Below are positions 1 to 6,433 of a stretch of 7,455 bases of DNA, in pieces; positions within the stretch are counted from its first letter, which is position 1, and every line of letters starts with the position of its first letter. This DNA comes from Flavobacteriales bacterium (GTDB lineage: Bacteria; Bacteroidota; Bacteroidia; Flavobacteriales_D; SKUL01), in NCBI GenBank assembly GCA_007129985.1, contig SKUL01000257.1, positions 1 through 7,455 on the forward strand, in the 5' to 3' direction. The notes under the pieces were generated by a model. It had not been told where the DNA came from and made no database searches. It worked only from the letters and a program-made list of their open reading frames with translations. The position numbers and the translations under genes are program-made.

Positions 1-713
1 TGGCCTGGACGCTTGACGGTCCTGCCCTTATTCGCAATTACGACTACGACCCGAAACTTTTTGAAGGCGTGCAGCTTAAAACCAAATGGATTCAGCCTGT
101 TATCGCCATGTCTGATTGCAACTGGGGTGTGCTCGATGGTATGAACCACTCCGGATTGGCGGTGTCGCTCACCTTTGGGGGGCGCAAAATTGTGGGCGAA
201 GGCTTTGGTATTCCGCTGGTGTTAAGATACATTCTCGAAACCTGCACCACGGTTGAGGAAGCGCGCGAGGTATTCAAAAGAATTCCAGTGCACATGGCTT
301 ACAACGTTACGCTGATTGATGCAAAAGGTGCGTTCACTACGGTGTATCTCTCGCCGGGCAGCGAGCCGCTTTTTCTTCAAACCCACGTGGCTACCAACCA
401 CCAGCAATCCATTGAATGGCAAGAGTATGCTACCCTTTCCAAAACCAAAGACCGAAAGGCCTATCTTGAAGAAGCACTCGCCGAACCCCAAATTTCGCGT
501 GCCGGAATTGAGCGCAAATTCTTTGAGCCCCCGCTCTACCAGCGCAATTTCGACCGCCATTTTGTAACACTTTACACCAGCAGCTACGACCCTGTTTCGC
601 TCCGTACCAAGGTGATGTGGCCCCACAAAACGGTTTTTCAATCGTTTGAACATTTTACCGAGAAGAAACTGGTTATCAATCTTCGGAAATCGCTTACCGA
701 TACACTGGCATAG
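1..713 (+). CDS. C45-family (acyl-CoA:6-APA acyltransferase-like) Ntn-hydrolase, 5' truncated
   Basis: The frame is open from base 3 to the TAG at 711-713, giving 236 visible residues; the gene begins before the window. The GTG at 69 is internal, because family-like sequence (AWTLDGPALIRNYDYDP) lies upstream of it in frame. The RNYDYDP motif, the NHSGLAVSLTFGGR stretch and VATNHQQ fit the autoproteolytic acyltransferase/hydrolase family related to fungal isopenicillin N acyltransferase (peptidase family C45). Members of this family use the N-terminal Cys of the mature chain as nucleophile after self-cleavage. That Cys normally lies shortly before the RNYD motif, so here it should be just left of the window edge and cannot be checked. 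The substrate cannot be told; bacterial members act on amide or acyl bonds. An aldehyde dehydrogenase follows after 29 bp on the same strand with no terminator between, so an operon is likely. The family is well supported; the activity is inferred. Confidence 0.82.
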   Translation, partial: AWTLDGPALIRNYDYDPKLFEGVQLKTKWIQPVIAMSDCNWGVLDGMNHSGLAVSLTFGGRKIVGEGFGIPLVLRYILETCTTVEEAREVFKRIPVHMAYNVTLIDAKGAFTTVYLSPGSEPLFLQTHVATNHQQSIEWQEYATLSKTKDRKAYLEEALAEPQISRAGIERKFFEPPLYQRNFDRHFVTLYTSSYDPVSLRTKVMWPHKTVFQSFEHFTEKKLVINLRKSLTDTLA

Positions 714-742
714 GCGGTAATACCTTAAAAACCTAAAGAAAC

Positions 743-2182
743 ATGACTTACAAGGATGTGCTGAAGCCGCACAATTTTATTGAGAACGAATGGATAAGCA
801 CCGAAAGCGGTGAAAGCCTGCGCGTGGTTGACAAGTACCACGGAACCACCCTGGCCAATATTCCCCAGGCCACTGAAGACCAGATGGAACGGGCTATTGT
901 GGCGGCCGAAAAGGCTTTTCATGAGATGCGCCGCTGGTCGGCCGGGAAACGTTCTGCCATGCTGAGCCGCGTTGCCGATTTGCTCGAAGAGCGCAAAGAA
1001 GCCTTTATTGAACTGATTATCTGCGAAGCCGGAAAACCCCGGGGATACGCTACCAACGAAATAGACCGCTGTCTAACAACATTGCGTACAGCGGTGAGCG
1101 AAACCCTTCGTTTTGATGGAGAAATGGTACCGCTTGATTACGGCGCCGGCGAGGGACGAACTGCTTTTACGCGACGTTTTCCCATAGGGGTAATTGCGTG
1201 TATTACGCCATTTAACTTTCCGATGAACCTGGTGCTGCACAAAGTAGCGCCTGCCCTGGCTACCGGCTGCTCGGTGGTGGTGAAACCCGCACCGCAATCG
1301 CCGCTCTCTGCCCTGGCTTTGGCAGAGCTGATTATGGAGGCCGGATATCCCGCCGGGGCATACAATGCCATGGTTTGCGATATTCCGGTGGCCGAGAAAC
1401 TGGTACGCGATGAGCGCGTGGCCAAGTTGTCGTTTACCGGCAGCGACAGCGTGGGCTGGTATCTGAAGAGCATCTGCGGAAAGAAAAAAGTAACCCTTGA
1501 GCTTGGCGGAAACGCAGCCGTATTGATAGATGAAAGCGCTGACCTGGAAGGTGTAGCCAAGAAAGTGGCTGTAGGTTCCTATATCTACGCCGGGCAGATT
1601 TGCATCAGCACCCAGCGCATTTTTGTGCACGAAAAGGTGTGTGATGCCTTTGTGAATGAACTGGTTCGGGAAATTGAAGCACTGCCTGTTGGAGACCCTG
1701 ATGCTTCCGATACCATGGTGGGGCCCATCATTGACGGCGGTCACCTCAAGCGCGTTGATGAATGGGTGCAAGACGCGGTAAAGGGTGGTGCGCGGCTACT
1801 CACCGGCGGTAAAATTGTAAGTGAGGAGCACAACCTCTACGCTCCTACCCTTCTCACCCACGCGTCCGACGACATGAAAGTGAGCTGCGCCGAAGTTTTT
1901 GGTCCGGTGGCCACCATCGAGAAAGTTGCTGATTTTGAAAGCGGAATCAAACGTGTCAACGCGTCAAACTACGGCTTACAGGTAGGTGTGTACACCAATC
2001 GCCTCGACCACTTTAAGCTTGCCCATGAAGAATTGGAAGTGGGTGGTATCATCATGAACAACATTCCCGGCTTCCGGATTGACAGCATGCCATACGGCGG
2101 CGTAAAAGATTCAGGGTTGGGTCGCGAAGGCATCAAGTACGCGATGGAGGAAATGACGGAAGGGCGATTGATGGTGTATTGA
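743..2182 (+). CDS. NAD(P)+-dependent aldehyde dehydrogenase (ALDH superfamily)
   Basis: This complete 479-residue protein has the usual soluble ALDH length and oxidises an aldehyde to its acid with NAD(P)+. The catalytic parts are all visible. Asn158 in TPFNFP stabilises the oxyanion, and Lys181 in VVVKPAPQSP binds the cofactor. An FTGS motif follows. The general base is Glu253 in LELGGN, and the nucleophile is Cys287 in GQICISTQR. The Glu-Cys distance of 34 residues equals that of classical ALDHs. Glu384 in EVFGPV contacts the cofactor. The GQICISTQRIFV context and overall style recall the lactaldehyde dehydrogenase/ALDH21-like branch, so small aldehydes such as lactaldehyde, succinate semialdehyde or glyceraldehyde 3-phosphate are possible; the sequence alone does not decide. 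The ATG at 743 gives the expected N-terminus (DVLKPHNFIENEWI). It has no clear Shine-Dalgarno site, as is common in Bacteroidota. It probably shares a transcript with the acyltransferase-like gene 29 bp upstream. Confidence 0.93.
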   Translation: MTYKDVLKPHNFIENEWISTESGESLRVVDKYHGTTLANIPQATEDQMERAIVAAEKAFHEMRRWSAGKRSAMLSRVADLLEERKEAFIELIICEAGKPRGYATNEIDRCLTTLRTAVSETLRFDGEMVPLDYGAGEGRTAFTRRFPIGVIACITPFNFPMNLVLHKVAPALATGCSVVVKPAPQSPLSALALAELIMEAGYPAGAYNAMVCDIPVAEKLVRDERVAKLSFTGSDSVGWYLKSICGKKKVTLELGGNAAVLIDESADLEGVAKKVAVGSYIYAGQICISTQRIFVHEKVCDAFVNELVREIEALPVGDPDASDTMVGPIIDGGHLKRVDEWVQDAVKGGARLLTGGKIVSEEHNLYAPTLLTHASDDMKVSCAEVFGPVATIEKVADFESGIKRVNASNYGLQVGVYTNRLDHFKLAHEELEVGGIIMNNIPGFRIDSMPYGGVKDSGLGREGIKYAMEEMTEGRLMVY

Positions 2183-2189
2183 TGAGTTG

Positions 2190-2237
2190 ATGGGCCGATT
2201 AGGTAATGAGCCAATGGGCCAATTAGACAATGAACCG
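2190..2237. repeat. Two tandem 24-bp degenerate repeats
   Basis: Copy 1 is 2190-2213 and copy 2 is 2214-2237. They match at 19 of 24 positions and share the core ATGGGCC..ATTAG..AATGA. A broken third copy may begin at 2238 (ATGATGACCGG). The array starts 8 bases after the aldehyde dehydrogenase stop codon. It has no open frame of interest and no terminator-like stem; it looks like simple slippage-generated sequence. Confidence 0.6.
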
Positions 2238-2306
2238 ATGATGACCGGAAAGGACGACGATGTTCGCCTCGACCTGTAAAAAGTGCTTTAGGAGAATGTT
2301 AGACAG

Positions 2307-2442
2307 AGACTCTTAGCTCACCGCTCAGAGTGACACACACGAGCATTGGATGGATACCATGCATGAGCATCCGGACAGCCTGGAATGTTTGTTTAACACG
2401 TCTCTCGAACCATGATGTCACGCTGAACGCAGTGAAGAGTCT
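2307..2442. repeat. Inverted-repeat intergenic element (TGTCACGCTGAACGC type)
   Basis: The left arm is 2307-2335 and the right arm 2416-2442. Read inverted, they share AGACTCTT exactly at the outer ends (2307-2314 and 2435-2442). At the inner ends they share CGCTCAGAGTGACA against CGTTCAGCGTGACA (12 of 14). One 2-nt length difference lies between these blocks. The arms enclose about 80 bases of unique sequence. The arm resembles the 'TGTCATGCTGAGCGnAGTnGAAGnnTCT' intergenic sequences common in Bacteroidota genomes; that link is from memory. It has no coding capacity of its own and no terminator-type T-run. Confidence 0.6.
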
Positions 2443-2569
2443 GAGTACAGCAGCGCAATGGATAAAAGGCCTAACATCAAAATATGGCCAGCGCGAAAGG
2501 ATTGACCTAGTCGAATTATATTTCGCACAGGAGCGGAGGAGTGTTGTTTCTTGCTCATTATTCCCACTT

Positions 2570-2734
2570 TGTCACTTCGACCGCAGTCGGAAATTTCCGA
2601 AATGAAATGGAGGAAATGAGGACGAAGTGGAGAAGTCTCTGTTGGATTGGGGATTGGAATGAGATTTCTCTCCCGAAATGCTTCGGGACAGGCTACTACG
2701 TACTTCGTTCCTCAGTACTCCGGTCGAAATGACA
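2570..2734. repeat. Inverted-repeat intergenic element, copy A
   Basis: This 165-bp unit begins TGTCACTTCGACCG (2570-2583) and ends CGGTCGAAATGACA (2721-2734), which are inverted copies with one mismatch in 14. An inner pair, GAGAAGTCTC (2630-2639) and GAGATTTCTC (2661-2670), is also inverted with one mismatch and brackets a 21-base loop. The left arm contains a perfect 12-bp palindrome, CGGAAATTTCCG (2588-2599). The right arm contains a small hairpin, TCCCGAA-ATGC-TTCGGGA (2670-2687). The whole can fold as one long interrupted hairpin. It is MITE- or REP-like in form. No transposase is present and no target duplication is evident. Confidence 0.75.
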
Positions 2735-2774
2735 TAAGGGTGTGTTTGGGGTTTAATCTTCATGATTCCCACTT

Positions 2775-2911
2775 TGTCACTTCGACCGAAGTCGGAAATT
2801 TCCGAAATGAAATGGAGGAAATGAAGACGAAGTGGAGAAGTCTCTGTTGGATTTGGGATTGGAATGAGATTTCTCAACGCCTCATTTTTCGGCCTTCCGG
2901 TTGAAATGACA
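2775..2911. repeat. Inverted-repeat intergenic element, copy B
   Basis: This is a second, 137-bp copy lying 40 bases after copy A in the same orientation. Its segment 2765-2875 matches 2560-2670 of the first copy with only three differences (2584/2789, 2620/2825 and 2649/2854). Past 2875 the right arm is unlike copy A until the closing CGGTTGAAATGACA (2898-2911), which is an inverted match (12 of 14) to the start TGTCACTTCGACCG (2775-2788). The left halves are nearly identical and the right-arm fillers differ, which points to duplication followed by module exchange or deletion. Confidence 0.75.
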
Positions 2912-2952
2912 TTAAAGGAAAATTCAAAAGATAGGACGGGTGAGTACCAAAC

Positions 2953-2981
2953 AAAAAAACCCTCCACAACGGGAGGGTTTT
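2953..2981 (-). terminator. Rho-independent terminator of the tRNA-His gene
   Basis: Read on the minus strand, a perfect 10-bp stem AAAACCCTCC / GGAGGGTTTT encloses the loop CGTTGT and runs into a stretch of seven T. It starts only 3 bases after the mature 3' end of the tRNA. The stem (2956-2965 with 2972-2981) would also form in plus-strand RNA, where only a TTTT tail follows, so it may work weakly in that direction too. Confidence 0.88.
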
Positions 2982-2984
2982 AAG

Positions 2985-3059
2985 GGTGGAAGATGGGGTT
3001 CGAACCCACGACCTCCGGAACCACAATCCGGCGCTCTAACCAGCTGAGCTACAACCACC
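2985..3059 (-). tRNA. tRNA-His (anticodon GTG)
   Basis: The minus strand folds as a full cloverleaf. The acceptor is GTGGTTG with CTTCCAC; two U-U appositions remain in the middle, as read. The D arm is GCTCAGCTGGTTAGAGC. The anticodon stem is CCGGA/TCCGG with loop TTGTGGT, placing the anticodon GTG at 3024-3022. The T arm is GTGGG-TTCGAAC-CCCAT. Base 73 is C and the base before position 1 is an encoded G (3059). The extra G(-1):C73 pair is the identity element recognised by histidyl-tRNA synthetase. CCA is not encoded, so it must be added after transcription. A terminator follows at once, so this is a single-tRNA transcription unit. Confidence 0.96.
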
Positions 3060-3119
3060 ATGTAAGGAAATTTCCCGATGAACTTTTGCTTCCGTTTGAA
3101 GCCGCTCATTTCGGGAGCG

Positions 3120-3127
3120 CAAATATA
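3120..3127 (-). promoter_or_regulatory. Candidate -7 box for tRNA-His (TATATTTG)
   Basis: On the minus strand TATATTTG fits the Bacteroidota -7 consensus TAnnTTTG exactly, 60 bases upstream of the tRNA. A TTG lies 16 bases further upstream (3144-3146), shorter than the usual spacing of about 19, so the -33 part is weak. Transcription would start near 3113 and leave a 5' leader of roughly 50 bases for RNase P to remove. Confidence 0.45.
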
Positions 3128-3179
3128 GACTTTTCCTCCGCAACAATCCCAAGAAACGCGCCAAAAAAGTAGCCTGTTA

Positions 3180-4358
3180 ATGCGTATTTTTCGCCGCATG
3201 CAGGCTCGCGATGCCCACGTTCTGATTGTACCGAAATGGTACCCCCACCCCGCCGACCCGCAAAACGGGTCATTTATCCGCTCTTACGCGCTGGCACTGG
3301 CACAGGAGCAATGGGTAAGCGTGGTTTTTCCGGTTCCAGAAAGCGCGACCACCGAAATGCGAACCGAGCAAAACGGAAACCTGCTGGAAATTCAGGTGCC
3401 CTATCCTTCGTCGGATTTTGGCTGGTCGCCTCTTCGCAAGCTGATTAACTTTTTGCGCTACTATAAAGCCCTGATTCGCGGAGCAGCATGCATCAGAGAA
3501 AAACGCGGAACGCCGCACCTTATTCACGCACAGGTCACCATCCGCGCAGTGTGGTTCTCCCGCCTGCTGAGCCGCAAGTGGAACATTCCGTGGATGCTAA
3601 CCGAACACAGCTCTGAGTTTCTGGACGAAAAGCCCTACGCCAATCAGCCGCTGAAACGTGTCATCAACAAGAAGCTCATTTCCGAAGCCGGGCAGGTAAC
3701 GGCCGTCTCGCAGGCGCTGGCGGGTGGCTTGTACAAACTCTCGGGGCGCATGGACATCCATGTGATTCCCAATCTTATTGTGTTTCCGGGACTACAGCTT
3801 CAACCATCAAGCGGAGAGGTGGTACAAATTGCCATGGTGGGCGATTTGGTGGACGAGGTGAAAAACTTCAGCGGCGTGCTTCGGGCATTGGCTACCATTA
3901 AGACGGAGTGCAGGCCATTTCATTTTCACATTGTGGGCAACGGACCGGATTTCTCCAAACTCGAAGCACTGTCTGCATCGCTGGAAGTCAATGACAAATG
4001 CACCTTTCACGGGAGAATGGAACACGCAGAAGTACTTAAATTTCTGCCCACCATTGACTTTCTTGTCGCCAACAGCTTTAAGGAAACTTTCTCCATGGTA
4101 AGCGCAGAGGCCATCGCTGCGGGAAAGCCTGTAATTATCACGCGCTGCGGTGGACCTGAAGAATGGTTTACGCCCTCCTATGGACTTATGATTGAACCCG
4201 GTAACGACAGCGAACTCCAGGCCGCCCTGCTCAAAATGATGAGCAGCTTTCAAAACTATCCGCCCGAAAAACTAGGTGAAAGCATCCGCAGGCAATTCAG
4301 TCCGGTTGAAGTGCTCAGCGCCTACCGAAACTGTTACCAAAACCTCCTGAACCGCTGA
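3180..4358 (+). CDS. Glycosyltransferase family 4 (GT-B fold) protein
   Basis: The protein has 392 residues, a normal length for the family. The N-terminal half opens with VLIVPKWYPHPADPQNGSFI (about 14-33), the typical first strand and glycine loop of GT4 enzymes acting on an unknown acceptor. The C-terminal Rossmann half carries MVGDL..EVKNFSGVLRAL (from 219), HIVGNGPD, and the EX7E motif as KETFSMVSAEA with Glu302 and Glu310. GKPVIITRCGGPEEWF follows. These residues bind the nucleotide-sugar donor. There is no signal peptide or membrane span, so it should act in the cytoplasm or at the inner face of the membrane, transferring a sugar during surface-polysaccharide, glycolipid or glycoprotein synthesis. 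Donor and acceptor cannot be read. The start could be the ATG at 3180 or the one at 3198; an in-frame stop at 3126 excludes much longer forms, and neither has a clear ribosome site. Its TGA overlaps the ATG of the next gene, so the two are probably translationally coupled. Confidence 0.9.
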   Translation: MRIFRRMQARDAHVLIVPKWYPHPADPQNGSFIRSYALALAQEQWVSVVFPVPESATTEMRTEQNGNLLEIQVPYPSSDFGWSPLRKLINFLRYYKALIRGAACIREKRGTPHLIHAQVTIRAVWFSRLLSRKWNIPWMLTEHSSEFLDEKPYANQPLKRVINKKLISEAGQVTAVSQALAGGLYKLSGRMDIHVIPNLIVFPGLQLQPSSGEVVQIAMVGDLVDEVKNFSGVLRALATIKTECRPFHFHIVGNGPDFSKLEALSASLEVNDKCTFHGRMEHAEVLKFLPTIDFLVANSFKETFSMVSAEAIAAGKPVIITRCGGPEEWFTPSYGLMIEPGNDSELQAALLKMMSSFQNYPPEKLGESIRRQFSPVEVLSAYRNCYQNLLNR

Positions 4359-6007
4359 TGGGTCCCAAAGAAATGCGCGTGGGCTTGTTGCTCAACGGAC
4401 TGTTCCTGCAAGCCTGGCAGGTGCGAGCCGTGGAGGAGCTTCAATCCGTTTCGGGCGTGCAGATTGTGGTGGGCATACTTCCAGAGGAGAGCAGCAGTCC
4501 GCCCGCCAAATCACTCTGGTCGAAATGGGATGCTACCGCTCTGTACAGAGGGTACCGAAAGCGTCTGCATATTCCGCAGTTGAAGGAATCTTCTCCCGAA
4601 TGGCTGCAAGAACTACCGCTTATCAGGGTACAAACTATTGATAAAAAAGGGAGTACCTATTTCTTAGACAGCGACCTCAACGCCATCCAGTCGCACAAGC
4701 CCGATGTGTTGCTGCGCTTTGGCTTTAACATTCTTCGCGGTGAGGTGCTGCGCGTGGCTCCGCTCGGCATTTGGTCTTTTCACCACGGAGATGAGCAGTT
4801 CTACCGGGGCGGACCACCCGCTTTTTGGGAAATTTTGCACGGAAAAAAGGTAGTGGGCAGTATTTTGCAAAAACTTACCGAAAAGCTGGATGGCGGCATC
4901 ATCCTCAAAAAGGGCTACTTTCCTGTGACCTTGCACTCGCTTAGCGAAACACACAACCGGCTGCTGGAGGACACCGCCCTGTGGCCGGCTCAGGTAGCGC
5001 GCGACGTGTTGAACGGCGTGCTTCAAATTGACCACTGCAAAGCGGCCCCAACCGAGGCACCGGTATATCGTTTTCCGCGAAACCTGACCATGTTGCAGTG
5101 GTTGTTGAAATCGCTGAAATACCGCATACTCTTTCACTGGAACGACCTGTGTAAAGCCGAGCAATGGAACGTGGCGGTGCTCAAGCAAGCCATCACCGAT
5201 GTTCCCAACAAAGGTCTTCACACGGAAGCCCGCTGGCTGCCCGAGCAAGGCGCCAATCATTTTCGCGCTGATGCTTTTGGTATGCATAATAGCGAGGAAA
5301 AACTGATTCTTTACGAGGCCTTTGATTATGAGAGCGGGCGCGGCGAAATTCTGGCCGTGAATGAGCAGGGCGAGACTCGCAAGGTACTACCGGACGGCAA
5401 TCACCACCGCTCCTACCCTTTTGTGTTTCACTTCGAGGGAGATACCTATTGCATGCCTGAGTGTTTTGAAAGCAATCGCCTCGACGTGTTTAAGTGGAAC
5501 CCTGCGGGGCGAAGTTTTTCGTTTTTCAAAACATTGTTGCACGATATTCCGGTGATTGATGCCACGCTTTGCGAGATTGCTGGAAAGTGGTGGATTTTCT
5601 GCACGCGCCGCGAGCGCTCAAATTACGCGTTGGAACTTTTTCACGCTCATCACCCCATGGGCCCGTTTGAAGCCCACGCCAACAATCCGGTAAAATGGGA
5701 TGTACGAAGCTCCAGACCCGCGGGCAATGTGTTTGAAGTAAATGGCCATTGGTACCGTCCGGCGCAGGATTGCAGCGAAACCTACGGCGGCCGCATCGTG
5801 CTTTTTGAAATTCTGGAAATCAGCGAAAAGACCTATGCAGAGCGCGAAGTACGCGCACTCCATCCGATAAAGCCGTACAAGCACGGAATCCACACGCTGG
5901 CCGATTACGACGGCAAGCGCATCATCATAGACGGCAAACGTTACCGGTTTTCGCGGGCAAAGTTTTGGCGGCGACTAAAGGCCAAGCTGGGAATGGCTTC
6001 AGGCTAA
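4358..6007 (+). CDS. Two-domain protein: formyltransferase-like N-terminus fused to a GINT1-like C-terminus
   Basis: This is a 549-residue cytoplasmic-looking protein without signal peptide or membrane span. Residues about 1-230 resemble the methionyl-tRNA/sugar formyltransferase catalytic domain: PDVLLRFGFNIL, then SFHHGDEQFYRGGPPAFWEI (140-159) and KLDGGIIL (176-183). His142 and Asp178 match the catalytic His and Asp of E. coli Fmt (His108, Asp144) with the same 36-residue spacing. The catalytic Asn, however, is replaced by Ser140. Residues about 230-290 are a basic linker. Residues about 290-535 match the N-terminal domain of plant glucosamine inositolphosphorylceramide transferase (GINT1), a GH43-like beta-propeller type: FRADAFG, YEAFDYESGRGEI, HRSYPFVFHFEGDTYCMPE, IDATLCEIAGKWWIF, SSRPAG and YRPAQDCSETYGGR. 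The gene overlaps the stop of the GT4 gene by one base (TGATG). The pair points to building or modifying a surface glycan or glycolipid; the exact reaction is unknown. An inner ATG at 4373 is a possible alternative start. Confidence 0.82.
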   Translation: MGPKEMRVGLLLNGLFLQAWQVRAVEELQSVSGVQIVVGILPEESSSPPAKSLWSKWDATALYRGYRKRLHIPQLKESSPEWLQELPLIRVQTIDKKGSTYFLDSDLNAIQSHKPDVLLRFGFNILRGEVLRVAPLGIWSFHHGDEQFYRGGPPAFWEILHGKKVVGSILQKLTEKLDGGIILKKGYFPVTLHSLSETHNRLLEDTALWPAQVARDVLNGVLQIDHCKAAPTEAPVYRFPRNLTMLQWLLKSLKYRILFHWNDLCKAEQWNVAVLKQAITDVPNKGLHTEARWLPEQGANHFRADAFGMHNSEEKLILYEAFDYESGRGEILAVNEQGETRKVLPDGNHHRSYPFVFHFEGDTYCMPECFESNRLDVFKWNPAGRSFSFFKTLLHDIPVIDATLCEIAGKWWIFCTRRERSNYALELFHAHHPMGPFEAHANNPVKWDVRSSRPAGNVFEVNGHWYRPAQDCSETYGGRIVLFEILEISEKTYAEREVRALHPIKPYKHGIHTLADYDGKRIIIDGKRYRFSRAKFWRRLKAKLGMASG

Positions 6008-6433
6008 CTCGAATTTCTAAGAACGACGTTGAAAACCCAGAAGCTTATCGGAATTGAGCAGAAATTGCTTGACTTGTCATGGTTATGTTGAAATTTATCA
6101 GAAGTTGGGCTAATCCTGAAATAAGTTGACACACCCCCGGCCCCTCTCAAGAGGGGAGTGAGTGAGCCGCCGGGAGCGGCGAGTACCGGTTCTCAGTATG
6201 ATTTAGGCTAAACTGAAACGGGGGCATCATCCCCTCCACCGGAGGGGTGGCCCCGACAACCGCGGGCTTCAAACTGCATTGATGTTGAAGGTCGGGGTTG
6301 GGGTGGGTATCTTTCCGAACCATCAGAAATTCTTTCTTCACATCCAAGTACCTCCTGATAGCGATGAATAAGGAAAACGTGGCAGCACAAGCCGCTTATC
6401 CCATAACTACAATAGCTCTATTCGGAACCTGAG
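6008..6433. other. Convergent non-coding gap with G/C-rich hairpins
   Basis: This gap lies between the 3' ends of the fusion gene (+) and menB (-). Open frames in it, up to 66 codons on the minus strand, translate the C-rich repeat and resemble no protein I know. Apart from the repeat cluster described separately I see no gene. No classical stem plus T-run terminator is present for either flanking gene. Confidence 0.7.
6130..6307. repeat. C/G-rich intergenic repeat with three hairpins and inverted ends
   Basis: The region begins CACACCCCCGGCCCC and ends GTCGGGGTTGGGGTGGG, loosely inverted relatives of each other. Inside are three stems. CCCCTC-tcaa-GAGGGG spans 6141-6156, GCCGC-cggga-GCGGC spans 6166-6180, and CCCCTCC-acc-GGAGGGG spans 6231-6247. 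The last is nested in an outer GGGGC/GCCCC pair (6221-6225 and 6250-6254). This resembles the C-rich intergenic repeats seen between genes of Bacteroidota; that comparison is from memory. Lying between two convergent genes, it may help stop or protect transcripts, but it lacks T-runs. Confidence 0.6.

Larger units (their letters stand above)
2183..2984. other. Long non-coding gap filled with intergenic repeats
   Basis: About 800 bases separate the aldehyde dehydrogenase from the tRNA-His gene. I find no convincing protein gene on either strand. The short open frames here, including a 131-codon one on the minus strand (2572-2967), run through the repeat elements, and their peptides are translations of the repeats. 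The gap holds a 24-bp tandem repeat, three inverted-repeat elements listed separately, and a terminator for the tRNA. Bases 2446-2554 show nothing that I recognise. Confidence 0.75.

Noticed and set aside
1073..1771. 232-codon open frame antisense to the aldehyde dehydrogenase
   Set aside because: It is a shadow of a strongly supported gene in a balanced-GC sequence, and its peptide has no recognisable motif.
2332..2412. Short plus-strand frame reading EHWMDTMHEHPDSLECLF
   Set aside because: It looks protein-like, but it is under 35 codons between stops, partly made of a repeat arm and without a start signal. I judged it chance.
2330..2605. 91-codon open frame on the plus strand in the repeat gap
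   Set aside because: It starts in one repeat arm and ends in another (the HFDRSRKFPK tail is translated repeat). There is no start signal or recognisable protein.
2190..2911. Possible CRISPR array
   Set aside because: The direct repeats are only two per type, either immediately tandem or more than 100 bp long, and there are no regular spacers or cas genes.
2572..2967. 131-codon open frame on the minus strand
   Set aside because: It runs through both inverted-repeat copies and the tRNA terminator stem, and its peptide repeats itself because the DNA does. It shows no domain.
3081..3088. AACTTTTG as a -7 box for the glycosyltransferase gene
   Set aside because: It misses the key first T of TAnnTTTG, has no -33 partner and lies about 90 bases from the start codon.
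6147..6347. 66-codon open frame on the minus strand in the convergent gap
   Set aside because: Its sequence is a translation of the C/G-rich hairpin repeat, rich in Pro and Gly, with no domain.
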